NCBI GenBank assembly: GCA_021785655.1
Contig: JAJYET010000001.1
Coordinates: forward strand, 62,001-126,000
Origin: a bacterium
GTDB lineage: Bacteria > Chloroflexota > Dormibacteria > Aeolococcales > Bog-877
Length of the DNA: 64,000 bases
Direction of reading: 5' to 3'
Position numbers and translations under genes: made by a program. Within the stretch, counting starts at the first letter, position 1. Every line of letters starts with the position of its first letter. The notes below the pieces were generated by a model, which had not been told where the DNA came from, did no database searches, and saw nothing but the letters and a program-made list of their open reading frames with translations. This document shows positions 7,859 through 18,857 of the stretch, piece by piece.

Positions 7859-8950
7859 TTACGAGCCGGAGTTGGCTCCGGCCAGAAGGCGGGCCTGGTC
7901 CGCCTGGCGCAAGGGGTCCACCACGAGCTCCAGCTCCCCGTCGAGGATCCGGGGGAGCTGGTACAGGGTGAGGTCGATCCGGTGGTCGGTGACGCGGTTC
8001 TCCCGGAAGTTGTAGGTGCGGATCTTCTCGCTCCGGTCCCCGTGGCCGACCATGGACAGCCGGGTCTCCCGAAGCTCCCGGTCCTTCTCCGCGCGCATCC
8101 GGTCGTAGAGCCGGGAACGGAGCACCCGCAGCGCCTTGGCGCGATTCTTGTGCTGGGACTTCTCGTCCTGGCAGGTGACCACGAGGCCCGTGGGGAGGTG
8201 CGTGATCCGAACCGCGGAGTCGGTCGTGTTCACGCTCTGACCGCCGGGACCGGTCGAGCGGAAGACGTCCACCTTGAGATCCTCGTCCCGGATCTCGACC
8301 TCCAGCTCCTCGGCCTCGGGCAGCACCACCACGCTGGCCGCCGAGGTGTGGACCCGCCCCTGAGATTCGGTCTGCGGAACCCGTTGCACCCGGTGCACCC
8401 CGCTCTCGAACTGAAGGTGTCCGTACGCGGCTCGCCCGTGGACCTCCAGCACAACCTCCTTCAAGCCCCCGGCCTCACTGGGAGAGCTGTCGATCATCTC
8501 CACCTTCCAGCGCTGCCGCTCGGCGTAGCGGAGGTACATGCGCAGAAGGTCGGCGGCGAAGAGAGCTGCCTCCTCCCCTCCGGTGCCGGCGCGGATTTCC
8601 AACACCGCATCCCTCTGTTCGTCCGGATCCTCCGGCAGCAGAAGAAGCCGCAGCTCGCCGACCGCGGCCTCCGCCACCGCCTGTTCCTGCCGGGCCTCCC
8701 CTTCGAGAAAGCTGCGCATCTCGGGGTCGCCCTCCCCGGCGGCCAGCGCCTCCGCCTCCCGGGCACGGCGGTCGGCGTCCTCGGCCTTCGCCAGAAGGTC
8801 CAAGACCGGCCGGAGCTGCGCCAGCTCCCGCCCGACCGGCTCCAGCCGACGGGGGTCCAGCTCAGGGTCCTGGAGCTGGCGCTCCAGCTCCCGACGGCGC
8901 TCCCGGGCCTGGTCCAGCCGCGCCTGCAAGTTCGGTGGGAGCGTGGCCAT
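7859..8950 (-). CDS. prfA: PrfA, peptide chain release factor 1
   Basis: This 363-residue factor reads UAA and UAG stops and triggers peptide release on the ribosome. The codon-reading tripeptide is PQT in [18 protein letters not shown], matching the PxT motif of RF1 and not the SPF of RF2. The catalytic GGQ lies in [16 protein letters not shown]. The N-terminal 110 residues are a charged coiled coil, as usual. ATG at 8950 was preferred to an in-frame TTG at 8965. It lies downstream of rpmE and is the last gene of the pyrG operon. Confidence 0.97.
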   Translation of the reverse strand: MATLPPNLQARLDQARERRRELERQLQDPELDPRRLEPVGRELAQLRPVLDLLAKAEDADRRAREAEALAAGEGDPEMRSFLEGEARQEQAVAEAAVGELRLLLLPEDPDEQRDAVLEIRAGTGGEEAALFAADLLRMYLRYAERQRWKVEMIDSSPSEAGGLKEVVLEVHGRAAYGHLQFESGVHRVQRVPQTESQGRVHTSAASVVVLPEAEELEVEIRDEDLKVDVFRSTGPGGQSVNTTDSAVRITHLPTGLVVTCQDEKSQHKNRAKALRVLRSRLYDRMRAEKDRELRETRLSMVGHGDRSEKIRTYNFRENRVTDHRIDLTLYQLPRILDGELELVVDPLRQADQARLLAGANSGS

Positions 8951-8986
8951 GGCCTCAGGCGTCAAGCCGCCAGCGGCGGCCGCGTC

Positions 8987-9196
8987 CTAGCGCTGGGCCT
9001 TCTGGGCGCGCCGCCGGAAGCGCTCGACCTGACCCCCGGTGTCCACGATCCGTTGCTCCCCGGTGAAGAACGGGTGGCAGACGCTGCAGACCTCGGTGTG
9101 CAGGGTCCTCTGGGTCGACCCGGTGGTGAAGGTGTTCCCGCAGGAGCAGGTGACCACCGCGTCGTGAAAGTACTCGGGATGGATGGTGGCTTTCAT
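8987..9196 (-). CDS. rpmE: RpmE, 50S ribosomal protein L31 (zinc-binding form)
   Basis: This 69-residue protein begins [10 protein letters not shown] and contains VTCSCGNTF and [11 protein letters not shown]. These are the Cys motifs of the zinc-containing L31 type, so it is likely to be the zinc-replete form. It binds the central protuberance of the large subunit. ATG at 9196 has GGAGTGGAG immediately upstream; an in-frame GTG lies two codons earlier. The rpmE-prfA order is common in bacteria. Confidence 0.97.
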   Translation of the reverse strand: MKATIHPEYFHDAVVTCSCGNTFTTGSTQRTLHTEVCSVCHPFFTGEQRIVDTGGQVERFRRRAQKAQR

Positions 9197-9208
9197 CTCC
9201 ACTCCAGC

Positions 9209-10486
9209 TTAGCAGAGGCCCGCCGGGACCCCGCCCACCGGTCGGGTGAAGTTGCCCACCGCGAGTCCGGGAAGACCCCGGGCGAGCTGGGACACCAGCT
9301 CACGCATCCCCAGCCCCGGCTCCAACTCCGGGAGCCGGTCGAGGATCCAGGCCGGGTCTCCGTTCAGGGTGCGGAGCTGCACCTGGTCCACCGAGAGCTC
9401 CCGGAGCACCTCCATGGTCAGGGCCAGCTCCGAGGGGCTGTCGGTGACCCCGGGAAAGGTGAGCAGGTTCACTGTGACCTGGGCTCCTGCGGCAGCGGCC
9501 AGCCGGGCCGACTGGATCACCTGCTCGATCCCATACCCACGGGGGCGGTAGTAGGCGGCGAAGAGCTCCTGGCGGAAGCTGAAGACGCTGATCCGGCAGC
9601 TGTTCACCCCGGCTTCGACCAGCCGCCGCAGCGCATCGGGCCGGCTGGCGTTGGTGTTGACGTGGATCGTGGCCCCCGGGTGAAGGCGGCGAAGCTCCGC
9701 GGTGACCGGCACCAGCACCCGCTCCCGCAGGAGGGGCTCCCCCTCGCACCCCTGGCCGAAGCTGACCATCCCCGCCTCCCCCGCCTCCTCGCAGCGGCCG
9801 AGGTGCGAGTGCCCGACCTCGATCAGCTCCCGCGCGGCGGGAGCGCGCCGCATCCGGGGCTGCGGTGTGGGAGCTCCGGAGTCGGTCTGGAGGGAGATGC
9901 ACCCGAGGCAGTCGGCGTTGCAGGCGGCCGAGGTGGGGAGCGCCCCCTCGTGGCGGCCCAGAAAGGTGTTCTGGGCGGTGAGGCAGTTGTGTTCCAGGGC
10001 GCAGACCGAGAGCTGGGCCACCACCCCATTGCGGGGCAGCTCCCGCTGGAGGGAGGAGACCGCCTCGGCGAGCTCCGCCCGCCGGGGGCGCCGCCCCGTC
10101 CAGGGGGGGTAGTCGTCGGTCCGGGCCGCGGCGACGACCACCTCCCCGTCGCGATCTGCCACGGCGGTGTACCCGTAGAGGGGAAGGGTCGGGGCGAAGG
10201 GCTCGGGGCGGTGGGCGGGCAGCAGCAGCCTCAGATATCCGACGGGAAGCACGGCCGCCACCGGTAAGGGGTGCGAGCCGGCCACCGCCCGCACCTCCCC
10301 GCCGGGCCGGCGGGCCAGACCGATCCGGCGCGGAAGGTGCATCAGGGTGGTACCCCGGGGGATGGGGATCCAGCCCCGGGGGTCGACCCAACGTCGCCCA
10401 CTCTGCCCGATGGCCTCCCAGCCGGGCGGGGCCACGACCATCTCCCCGCTCTGATCGCTGAGGAGCGGCCGCAGCGCCGCGGTCAC
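9209..10486 (-). CDS. Radical SAM protein of unknown function
   Basis: This 425-residue protein has an N-terminal beta-rich region of about 175 residues. A radical SAM core follows, with the cluster motif CNADCLGC (C189, C193, C196). A glycine-rich SAM-binding segment occurs in EAGEAGMVSFGQGCEGEPLL, and IHVNTNASRP and VTVNLLTFPGV fit later barrel strands. Two further Cys, in SVCALEHNCLTAQ, precede the cluster. GTG at 10486 follows the pyrG stop by two bases. The chemistry and substrate are unknown; no SPASM-type Cys cluster is visible at the C-terminus. It is co-transcribed with pyrG, rpmE and prfA, which hints at nucleotide, RNA or translation-related chemistry but proves nothing. Confidence 0.85.
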   Translation of the reverse strand: MTAALRPLLSDQSGEMVVAPPGWEAIGQSGRRWVDPRGWIPIPRGTTLMHLPRRIGLARRPGGEVRAVAGSHPLPVAAVLPVGYLRLLLPAHRPEPFAPTLPLYGYTAVADRDGEVVVAAARTDDYPPWTGRRPRRAELAEAVSSLQRELPRNGVVAQLSVCALEHNCLTAQNTFLGRHEGALPTSAACNADCLGCISLQTDSGAPTPQPRMRRAPAARELIEVGHSHLGRCEEAGEAGMVSFGQGCEGEPLLRERVLVPVTAELRRLHPGATIHVNTNASRPDALRRLVEAGVNSCRISVFSFRQELFAAYYRPRGYGIEQVIQSARLAAAAGAQVTVNLLTFPGVTDSPSELALTMEVLRELSVDQVQLRTLNGDPAWILDRLPELEPGLGMRELVSQLARGLPGLAVGNFTRPVGGVPAGLC

Positions 10487-10488
10487 TC

Positions 10489-12784
<2,296 letters not shown>

Positions 12785-12877
12785 GAACTCCTCCCCGAAT
12801 ACAACCAGATGGTGGCGACCCGCCGGCCCCGGACCCAAAGAAGCGTACCAAGTGGGCCGGGCAGCACCGTTTCGGCG

Positions 12878-14002
12878 TCAGCCCACCGGGACCGTTAGGG
12901 TGACGCTGCGCCGCTGGTCCCCCTCCTGCACTGAGAGCGCCACGTGGGCTCCGGGGCCGAGCGAGGTGAGAAGGTCGGCTAGGTCAGGGTACCTGGGCGC
13001 CCCGGTGCCCTGGACGGCTGAGCCGTCCACCTGAACCACCACATCCCCCACCTTGAGACCGGCCTGGGCGGCGGCTGAGCCCGGGTCCACCGCCAGCACC
13101 TCGGCGCCGGCGGGGAGCTGAAGCGCGGCCGCGGTGGCTGGCGTCAGGTACTGGGTCACCAACCCGACCGGGGGCGGGCCGGCCCCGTTGGTGCCGATCG
13201 CGGACGCTGCGTAGGCGGCCTCGAAGGCATCCAGGGCGAAGTACCCCGACCCCGAATCTGTGGGGACCATCCTTGTCCCGGCGAGGATCCCCACCACCTG
13301 GCCGGTGGAGTCAACCAAGGGGGCGCCCGAGCTTCCCGGGGGCTCGGGGACGTCGGTGCGCATCAAGCCGTCCCAGGTGCTGCTCCCCCCCGAGACGGTG
13401 GGGTCGGAGATTGTGGCGGTGATCCCCAGCTCAGAGACGGTCCCCACGTCCACGCTCACCGAGCCTCCCAGGGAGGCCGAGATGGCGATCGCGGTCGACC
13501 CCAGCGCGGGGGTCGAGGAGAAGCCCAGGGCCGGTGGGAGCGCACCGGAACTAACCTGCAGGAGGACGATGCCGGTGTGGGGATCCGAGCTGGCGATGGT
13601 CGCCGGAAGCACCTCCCCGCCGGCCAGGATCACCTCCACTCCCGAGGCCCCGGCCACCGCCGCCTCGCTGGTGACCACCAGCCCTGTGGAGGAGGCCACG
13701 AAGCCGTCCGAGACGCTGGCGGCGCTGGGGGCTGCCGAGCCTCGCTCCCGGACGACCTGGACCACCGAGGGGGCCACGGCCGCGACCACCGAGCTCAGCG
13801 AGGTCCCCTGGGTGGACCCGCCGCCGCCGCCCGGGTTCACCACCGGCGCGGTGGGGGCAGACGAAAGCTGCCGGTAGGCCAGGAAGGCCACCCCGCCTCC
13901 CACGGCGACCCCGACTGCCGCCGCCACCGCCGCCACCGCCAGCAGCCCCCGGGCGGCGGAGCCAGCGCCCCCCGCGGGCGAGGGCGGATCAGCTCCGGCC
14001 AT
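12878..14002 (-). CDS. HtrA-like PDZ protein with degenerate protease triad
   Basis: This 374-residue protein has an N-terminal membrane anchor (about residues 19-43), a Gly/Ser linker, a trypsin-like domain (about 68-260) and a C-terminal PDZ domain (about 285-374; AEVLAVDPGSAAAQAGLKVG). The catalytic His position reads LVVTSEAAVAGA where HtrA has TNNHVV. The Asp position reads DPHTGIVLLQV where HtrA has DLAVL. Only the Ser remains, in GSSGAPLV (S225). It is therefore probably a binding or sensing protein, not a protease. ATG at 14002 lies 14 bases inside the preceding GNAT gene. A canonical HtrA is encoded at 17472-18536. Confidence 0.82.
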   Translation of the reverse strand: MAGADPPSPAGGAGSAARGLLAVAAVAAAVGVAVGGGVAFLAYRQLSSAPTAPVVNPGGGGGSTQGTSLSSVVAAVAPSVVQVVRERGSAAPSAASVSDGFVASSTGLVVTSEAAVAGASGVEVILAGGEVLPATIASSDPHTGIVLLQVSSGALPPALGFSSTPALGSTAIAISASLGGSVSVDVGTVSELGITATISDPTVSGGSSTWDGLMRTDVPEPPGSSGAPLVDSTGQVVGILAGTRMVPTDSGSGYFALDAFEAAYAASAIGTNGAGPPPVGLVTQYLTPATAAALQLPAGAEVLAVDPGSAAAQAGLKVGDVVVQVDGSAVQGTGAPRYPDLADLLTSLGPGAHVALSVQEGDQRRSVTLTVPVG

Positions 14003-14453
14003 GGTCAGGGTCCCAGGTGAGCACGAGCTGTCCGGTGGGTGCGAAGCCCGCCTCGAGGTAGGCGCTGACCGCGGGCCGGTTGCCGTGGTCCGTCCAGACG
14101 CTGGCGAAGGTCACCTGGCGCTGGCGAAAGAGTCGGGTGGCCTCGCGCAGCAAGCGGGTGGCCAGCCCCTGGCCCCGCGCGTCCGGGTGGACGAAGAGCT
14201 CCGCCACCTCACCCTCCAGCCCGGTCCCGGGGTCGAAGAGAACGCACCAGCAGAAGCCCAGGACCGCCCCGGAGCTGCGGGCCGCGAAGACGTGGTTCTC
14301 ACCCACGAAGGTCGCCCGGGTGCGGGGCAGGGTGGCGTCCAGCCGGTGGCGGAGGCCCGAGGTGGGCGTGGGGGTGACGTCTTGGGCCAGGAGCTCGATC
14401 AAAAGCGGCCGAATCGAGTCCAGCTCGGAATCCGCAAGGGCCGCGATCTCCAC
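13989..14453 (-). CDS. GNAT-family N-acetyltransferase
   Basis: This 154-residue protein has the GNAT fold. The acetyl-CoA pyrophosphate loop is in LFVHPDARGQGLATRLLREA, and the C-terminal strand pattern is PAVSAYLEAGFAPTGQLVLTW. It transfers an acetyl group to an amine, but the substrate cannot be predicted. Translation starts at GTG 14453, 6 bases after a TAGGAT box, so the mRNA is probably leaderless. It heads a short operon with the HtrA-like and MBL-fold pseudoenzymes. Confidence 0.88.
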   Translation of the reverse strand: MEIAALADSELDSIRPLLIELLAQDVTPTPTSGLRHRLDATLPRTRATFVGENHVFAARSSGAVLGFCWCVLFDPGTGLEGEVAELFVHPDARGQGLATRLLREATRLFRQRQVTFASVWTDHGNRPAVSAYLEAGFAPTGQLVLTWDPDHGRS

Positions 14454-14459
14454 CTTCCC

Positions 14460-14465
14460 ATCCTA
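14460..14465 (-). promoter_or_regulatory. Putative leaderless promoter (-10 TAGGAT) for the GNAT operon
   Basis: TAGGAT, six bases, then the GTG start at 14453. It lies in the 26-base gap after the malic enzyme stop. Confidence 0.55.
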
Positions 14466-14479
14466 CGGCGGGACGGGGC

Positions 14480-15916
14480 TCACCCCACCGCCGGAGTCCA
14501 GTCCTCGAAGTACTCCGGGGAGGGCTCCACCCGGGCGACGCCGGTCGCCACCGCGGCTCGGGCCACCGCCCGCGCCACCGCCCGGTGGACAGCGGGGTCC
14601 AGCGAGTCCGGCACCACCTCGTCGTGCTCCGCCCGGGACGAGATCGCCAGCGCCGCGGCGAGGTACATCTCGGTGTTAAAGCGCCGGGCGCGGGTGTCCA
14701 GGGCACCCCGGAAGAGCCCGGGAAAGCCCAGCAGGTTGTTGACGACCGAGCCATCCACCGCCAGCGCCGCGCCGGCCTCCATGGCCGCCTCCGGCTCGAT
14801 CTCCGGCAGGGGGTTGGAGATGGCGAAGATGATCTGCCCCGGGCGTACCTGCTCGGGCCGGATCAGCCCCGGCTGGGCGGTGGCCGCGATGACCAGGTCA
14901 CTGCGGCGCAGGAGCTCGTCCAGCTCCACGGCGATCCCGCCCCCGGCCTCCAGCCGCTCGATCGAGTCCGGGGTCCTTCCGGTGCCGTACACGGGCCGCC
15001 CCTGATGGCGCATCAGCAGCTGCGCGATGGCGGAGCCCGCCGCCCCCAACCCCACCACCCCGGCGGTGAGGTTGGCCACGTTCGTCCCGGTGAGCTCGGC
15101 CGCTCGCAGCACCGCCGCCAGCACCACGGTGGCCGTCCCGTGCTGGTCGTCGTGCATGACGGGGATGGGAACCCGCTCCTGCAGCTGGGGGGTGATCTCG
15201 AAGCAGTGGGGGGCGGCGAAGTCCTCCAGCTGGATGGCACCGAAGGACGGGGCGATCCGAGCCAGGGCCGCCACGATCTCCCCGGGCGGCCCCGGTTCGA
15301 CCAGAAGCGGGTAGGCGTCGATGCCCACCATCTGGGCCAGGAGGGCGCACTTGCCCTCGATAACCGGCATGCCCGCCACCGGCCCGATGTTGCCCAGGCC
15401 CAGCACCGCGGTCCCGTCCGTCACCACCGCCACAGCGTTGGCGATCCCGGTGTAGCGGTCCGCAACCGCGGGGTCGGCCTGGATCAGCCGGCACACCTCG
15501 GCAACCCCTGGGGTGTACACGTGGCGCAGGTCGGTGACGCTGCGCACCGGGTAACGCGGGCTCACCTTGAGCTTGCCTCCCAGGTGGACGCGCAGGACCT
15601 CGTCACGGACGTCCAGCAGCTCGGTGTGGGGCAGGGCCCGGACCGCGGCCAGCACCCGCTCCAACATCATGAGGTCTGTGGTGCTGACGTCGATGTCCCG
15701 CACCTTGTGGAGCGAGCCACGCTCCACGGTGCGGATGTCGCCCAGGTTCCCCCCCACAGATCCGATGGCCGTCGCCACCTCCCCCAGCACCCCCGGCCGG
15801 TTCTGGTTGCGCAGCCTCAGGGTGCGCTGGATCCGGTACGGCGAGACACCCGCCGGGGCCTGGCCGGCCTCGGTGGGAAAGGCGGGCCGGGGCCCGGCGT
15901 CCGAGATGTCTCGCAT
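14480..15916 (-). CDS. NAD(P)-dependent malic enzyme with N-terminal ACT domain
   Basis: This 478-residue enzyme decarboxylates malate to pyruvate. An ACT domain spans about residues 30-105 ([20 protein letters not shown]), suggesting allosteric control by a small ligand such as an amino acid. The malic enzyme core has [28 protein letters not shown] and [18 protein letters not shown]. The dinucleotide fold has [19 protein letters not shown] at 15916 follows AGGAGG at a good distance. The upstream frame stays open but is not conserved-looking. The cofactor preference is not determined here. Confidence 0.95.
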   Translation of the reverse strand: MRDISDAGPRPAFPTEAGQAPAGVSPYRIQRTLRLRNQNRPGVLGEVATAIGSVGGNLGDIRTVERGSLHKVRDIDVSTTDLMMLERVLAAVRALPHTELLDVRDEVLRVHLGGKLKVSPRYPVRSVTDLRHVYTPGVAEVCRLIQADPAVADRYTGIANAVAVVTDGTAVLGLGNIGPVAGMPVIEGKCALLAQMVGIDAYPLLVEPGPPGEIVAALARIAPSFGAIQLEDFAAPHCFEITPQLQERVPIPVMHDDQHGTATVVLAAVLRAAELTGTNVANLTAGVVGLGAAGSAIAQLLMRHQGRPVYGTGRTPDSIERLEAGGGIAVELDELLRRSDLVIAATAQPGLIRPEQVRPGQIIFAISNPLPEIEPEAAMEAGAALAVDGSVVNNLLGFPGLFRGALDTRARRFNTEMYLAAALAISSRAEHDEVVPDSLDPAVHRAVARAVARAAVATGVARVEPSPEYFEDWTPAVG

Positions 15917-15990
15917 CGGTGACCTCCTGTACCACACAGCCCGCACGGGATCGCCGCTGGCAAGGTACCGCCTTCCCTGGGAACGGTGCA

Positions 15991-16015
15991 GCGGGGGCCG
16001 GAGCCCGGCCCCCGC
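15991..16015. terminator. Perfect 11-bp GC hairpin after the sulfurtransferase gene
   Basis: GCGGGGGCCGG and CCGGCCCCCGC pair exactly around a 3-base AGC loop, starting 5 bases after the sulfurtransferase stop codon on the minus strand and ahead of the malic enzyme. There is no U-tract. A terminator is the likeliest role. Confidence 0.5.
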
Positions 16016-16020
16016 CGGGG

Positions 16021-16872
16021 TCATCGCTCGATCGGTGCCTTGACCAGGCTTCCCCACTCCGTCCACGAGCCGTCATAGTTGCGGACCCGCGGGTAGCCGA
16101 GGAGCTCCCGCAGCACGAACCAGGTGTGCGCGGAGCGCTCTCCAATCCGGCAGTAGGCGACGACCTCATGCCCCGGATCGATGCCCTCCGCGAGGTACAG
16201 GTCGCGCAGCTGATCAGGCAGTAGGAAGGTCTCCTGCTCCGGGTCCACCGCCCGGCTCCAGGGGATGTTGCGGGCCCCGGGGATGTGACCCGGGCGCTGG
16301 GCCCCCTCCTGGGGGAGGTGGTCGGGTGAGATGCGCTCCCCGCGGTACTCTTCGGGGGAGCGGACGTCCACCAGGCTCTTGCCGGGGCGTCCGAGGAACT
16401 CCATGGCGATCTGGTCCCGGTAGGCCCGGATCGACTCGTCCTCCCGGGGGGTCGGATAGCCCGGGCCCGGGGCCACCACCGGCAGCTCGGTCACCAGGGG
16501 CCGCCCCTCGAGCTCCCACTTGCGCCGGCCCCCGTTCAGGAGCTGGACGTGGGGGTGGCCGTAGTACCTGAAATACCAGTAGCCGTAGGCGGCGAACCAG
16601 TTCTTGTTGCCGCCGTAGAGGATGACGCGGGTTTGCGGACCGATTCCCAGCCGGTCCATCAGGGCGGCGAACCCCTCCGGGCTCACGAAATCACGGTTGA
16701 TCGGAGCCTGGAGATCCAGTCGCCAGTGGACCCCCAGCGATCCGGGGATGTGTCCGAGGCTATAGGCCCCGGTGTCCTCGTCTACGTCGAGGACCCGCAG
16801 ATCGGGGTCAGTGAGATGGGCCGCCAGCCAGTCGGTGCTGGCGAGGGCCCCGGGGTTGGCGTATTCGCTCAA
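16021..16872 (-). CDS. SseA-type sulfurtransferase (rhodanese)
   Basis: This 283-residue protein has two rhodanese domains. The N-terminal one is inactive-like (LRVLDVDEDTGAYSLGHIPG). The C-terminal one carries the active-site loop in VVAYCRIGERSAHTWFVL. CRIGERS is the loop of actinobacterial CysA/SseA proteins, which use thiosulfate or 3-mercaptopyruvate as sulfur donor. TTG at 16872 is chosen because TTGAGGAG lies at Shine-Dalgarno distance; the next upstream candidate codon is part of that sequence. It lies upstream of malic enzyme with a strong hairpin between, so it is likely a separate transcript. Confidence 0.92.
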   Translation of the reverse strand: MSEYANPGALASTDWLAAHLTDPDLRVLDVDEDTGAYSLGHIPGSLGVHWRLDLQAPINRDFVSPEGFAALMDRLGIGPQTRVILYGGNKNWFAAYGYWYFRYYGHPHVQLLNGGRRKWELEGRPLVTELPVVAPGPGYPTPREDESIRAYRDQIAMEFLGRPGKSLVDVRSPEEYRGERISPDHLPQEGAQRPGHIPGARNIPWSRAVDPEQETFLLPDQLRDLYLAEGIDPGHEVVAYCRIGERSAHTWFVLRELLGYPRVRNYDGSWTEWGSLVKAPIER

Positions 16873-17085
16873 GGTGGCACTCCTCAAGGGCGCGCGCGGG
16901 TACGACAGGAACTTCCAGCCGTCCGGGGAGGGGGTGTCCCCAACCCGTGAGAGGTCCGCCGCCGACGGCTCAGACGCCTAACCCAGCGGACCCGCGCCTA
17001 CATCGCGGGCTCCGCGACCCGAGGTGGCAGAGGGGCGGGGAGGCCAGGCTCACGCGGACGATTCTACGTGCCGCGCCGACGGCTC

Positions 17086-17430
17086 TCAACCGTCCTTCCA
17101 CTCCGGGCGCTTGCGGAACAGGCCCCCCTCCCCAAGGTGGTACCACCGCTCCTGCTGGTAGGGGGGAAGTGCGGCCGTCTCCTCAGGGCTGAGGTCGGTG
17201 TGGACCGCCCGGGTGGTGATCTTCACCACGTGGGACGCCGCCACCTCCAAGAGCTGGTGGCCCGAGCTGGGCTTGACCGCCAGCCCGTGGAAGATGTCGC
17301 TGGCCTCGTCACCCAGCAGCGAGGCCGTGGTCCCAAAGGCGGCTCCCTCCTGGTCGAGGACCGGGGCGTGGAATGGAGTCATGATCCAGGCGACCTGCTC
17401 CTCACCGTCGGCCGTGATGTCGTCAGGCAT
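17086..17430 (-). CDS. Small PRC-barrel-like protein
   Basis: This 114-residue soluble protein has the outline of single PRC-barrel-like proteins: a strand pattern around AWIMTPFHAPVLDQEG, LLGDEASDIFHGLAVK, LLEVAASHVVKITTRAVHTD and the acidic segment LSPEETAALPPYQQE. Such domains often bind RNA or act in ribosome or photosynthetic assembly, but this branch is uncharacterised. ATG at 17430 follows GGAGGTGGAG. The 213 bases between its stop and the sulfurtransferase start (16873-17085 on the other side) show no gene. Confidence 0.65.
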   Translation of the reverse strand: MPDDITADGEEQVAWIMTPFHAPVLDQEGAAFGTTASLLGDEASDIFHGLAVKPSSGHQLLEVAASHVVKITTRAVHTDLSPEETAALPPYQQERWYHLGEGGLFRKRPEWKDG

Positions 17431-17471
17431 CTCCACCTCCACTTATGGCTGCCGGCGTGGACCGGGGCCGC

Positions 17472-18536
17472 TCAGCTCGCCCCGGCGGGCAGCTCGCCCA
17501 GCTGAAGGCTGACGGTGATCTTGGTCCCATTGGGCTCGGTCACCCCCAGCTTCACCGTCTGACCGGGACTGAGATTGGCCAGGGAGTCGGTGAGGTCCTG
17601 CACCGAAGGCGTGGCGCGGCCGTTGATCGAGGTGATCACGTCCTGGGCCTTGAGGCCGGCCTGGCTGGCCGCCGCCCGGGTCACCTTGACGATCAGGACG
17701 CCCGCGGGCTGCCCCTGACTGTTGGTCACCTGCTCGACGTCGACGCCGATGTAGGCCCGCCCGGAGTTCACCACCTTGCCGTACTTGACGATCTGCCCAG
17801 CGATGTTGGTGACCACGTTGCTGGGGATGGCGAAGCCGATCCCGGGAGCCTGCGAGCTCCCCAGCTGGGGGTCGAGCGCGGCCAGGGTCGGGATGCCGAC
17901 CACCTGACCCTCAAGGTCGACCAGGGCACCTCCGCTGTTGCCCGGGTTGATCGGCGCCGAGGTCTGGATCACGTCCGGCAGGGTGACCCCGTTGGGCTCG
18001 CTGACCGTGCGCCCCACCGCCGAGACGATCCCATCGGTGGCCGAGCTCTGATACCCGAGCGGGTTGCCGATGGCCATCACGATGTCGCCGACCTGCAGCT
18101 GGGAGGAGTTGGCGAAGACAGCCGGCTTGAGGTTCGGGGCGGAGATGCGGATCACCGCCAGGTCGTCGCCGGCGAAGCTGTTGACCAGGGTTCCGGTGTA
18201 GGTGCGACCGTCGGAGAGGGTGACTGTGAAGCTGTGCTGGCCGTTGGCCACGTGATTGTTGGTGACGATGTCGCCCTGAGAGTTGAAGATGATCCCCGAG
18301 CCGAGGTCCTGGGAGGTGGAGATCTGCACCACCGAGGGCGCCACCTCCTTATAGAGGTTGACGTAGTCGGCCTGAAGGGCCAGCAACGCCTGGGAGAGGG
18401 CGGCGGGCGAGATGCTCCTACTGGGAATCTGCTCCGTCTTGGGAGCGGCGCCGTTGGGCACCCCGGCGGCGCACCCGGCCAGGATCAGCGCCAAGAGCGG
18501 GACGGCGACCAGGGCCGACTTCACAAGACGGGGCAT
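17472..18536 (-). CDS. HtrA/DegP-like serine protease, lipoprotein
   Basis: This 354-residue protein has a lipoprotein signal peptide with lipobox LILAGC (Cys22), so it is anchored outside the membrane. The S1C protease domain has an intact triad: His95 in VTNNHVANGQ, Asp125 in GDDLAVIRI and Ser201 in NPGNSGGALV. One PDZ domain follows (about residues 250-345; GLKAQDVITSINGRATP). It is expected to act in quality control of exported proteins. ATG at 18536 follows AGAGGTGAG. It is intact, in contrast to the HtrA-like pseudoenzyme at 12878. Confidence 0.95.
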   Translation of the reverse strand: MPRLVKSALVAVPLLALILAGCAAGVPNGAAPKTEQIPSRSISPAALSQALLALQADYVNLYKEVAPSVVQISTSQDLGSGIIFNSQGDIVTNNHVANGQHSFTVTLSDGRTYTGTLVNSFAGDDLAVIRISAPNLKPAVFANSSQLQVGDIVMAIGNPLGYQSSATDGIVSAVGRTVSEPNGVTLPDVIQTSAPINPGNSGGALVDLEGQVVGIPTLAALDPQLGSSQAPGIGFAIPSNVVTNIAGQIVKYGKVVNSGRAYIGVDVEQVTNSQGQPAGVLIVKVTRAAASQAGLKAQDVITSINGRATPSVQDLTDSLANLSPGQTVKLGVTEPNGTKITVSLQLGELPAGAS

Positions 18537-18575
18537 TCTCACCTCTGCCAAGCTATCACCAGGACCACCAAGAGC

Positions 18576-18857
18576 CTAGCCTAAGACCCGACCCTGAGCA
18601 GCGGCTGAGCGGAAGCTGAGACCCATCTCCCAGCTGGGGCGGCTCCCGTTGACGTGCAGCACCTGCCCGGATAGGTGCGAGGCCTCCTCGGAGGCGCGGA
18701 AGGCGGTCGCGTCGGCGATGTCCTCGGGCTGGCAGAGCCGGCCGAGGAGGATGCGCTCCTGCTGCTGGCGGTGGAACTCCTCCGGAGAGAGCCCCAGCCG
18801 ATCGGCCACCGGCCCGGTCAGGGCCGGGTCCCAGAACCGTTCCTCAAGCGGCGACAA
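18576..18857 (-). pseudogene. C-terminal remnant of a short-chain dehydrogenase (SDR)
   Basis: The frame encodes the end of a classical SDR: about 30 residues with LGLSPEEFHRQQQERILLGR, then LCQPEDIADATAFRASEEAS and HLSGQVLHVNGS. The last part corresponds to the usual QPEDIA...FLASEEASYISGQVLxVNGG. The Rossmann fold and the YxxxK active site are missing, so it cannot be functional as an oxidoreductase. Its upstream end abuts the tnpB remnant, which suggests that insertion of that element removed the 5' part. Confidence 0.8.

Noticed and set aside
7847-10267. 806-codon open frame on the plus strand
   Set aside because: It lies antisense to prfA, rpmE and the radical SAM gene; high GC leaves long stop-free shadows. 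The translation is rich in Gly, Pro, His and Arg with no domain.
14480-16066. N-terminal extension of malic enzyme to 16066
   Set aside because: The AGGAGG sequence in front of ATG 15916 and the lack of any pattern in the extra 50 residues favour the shorter form.
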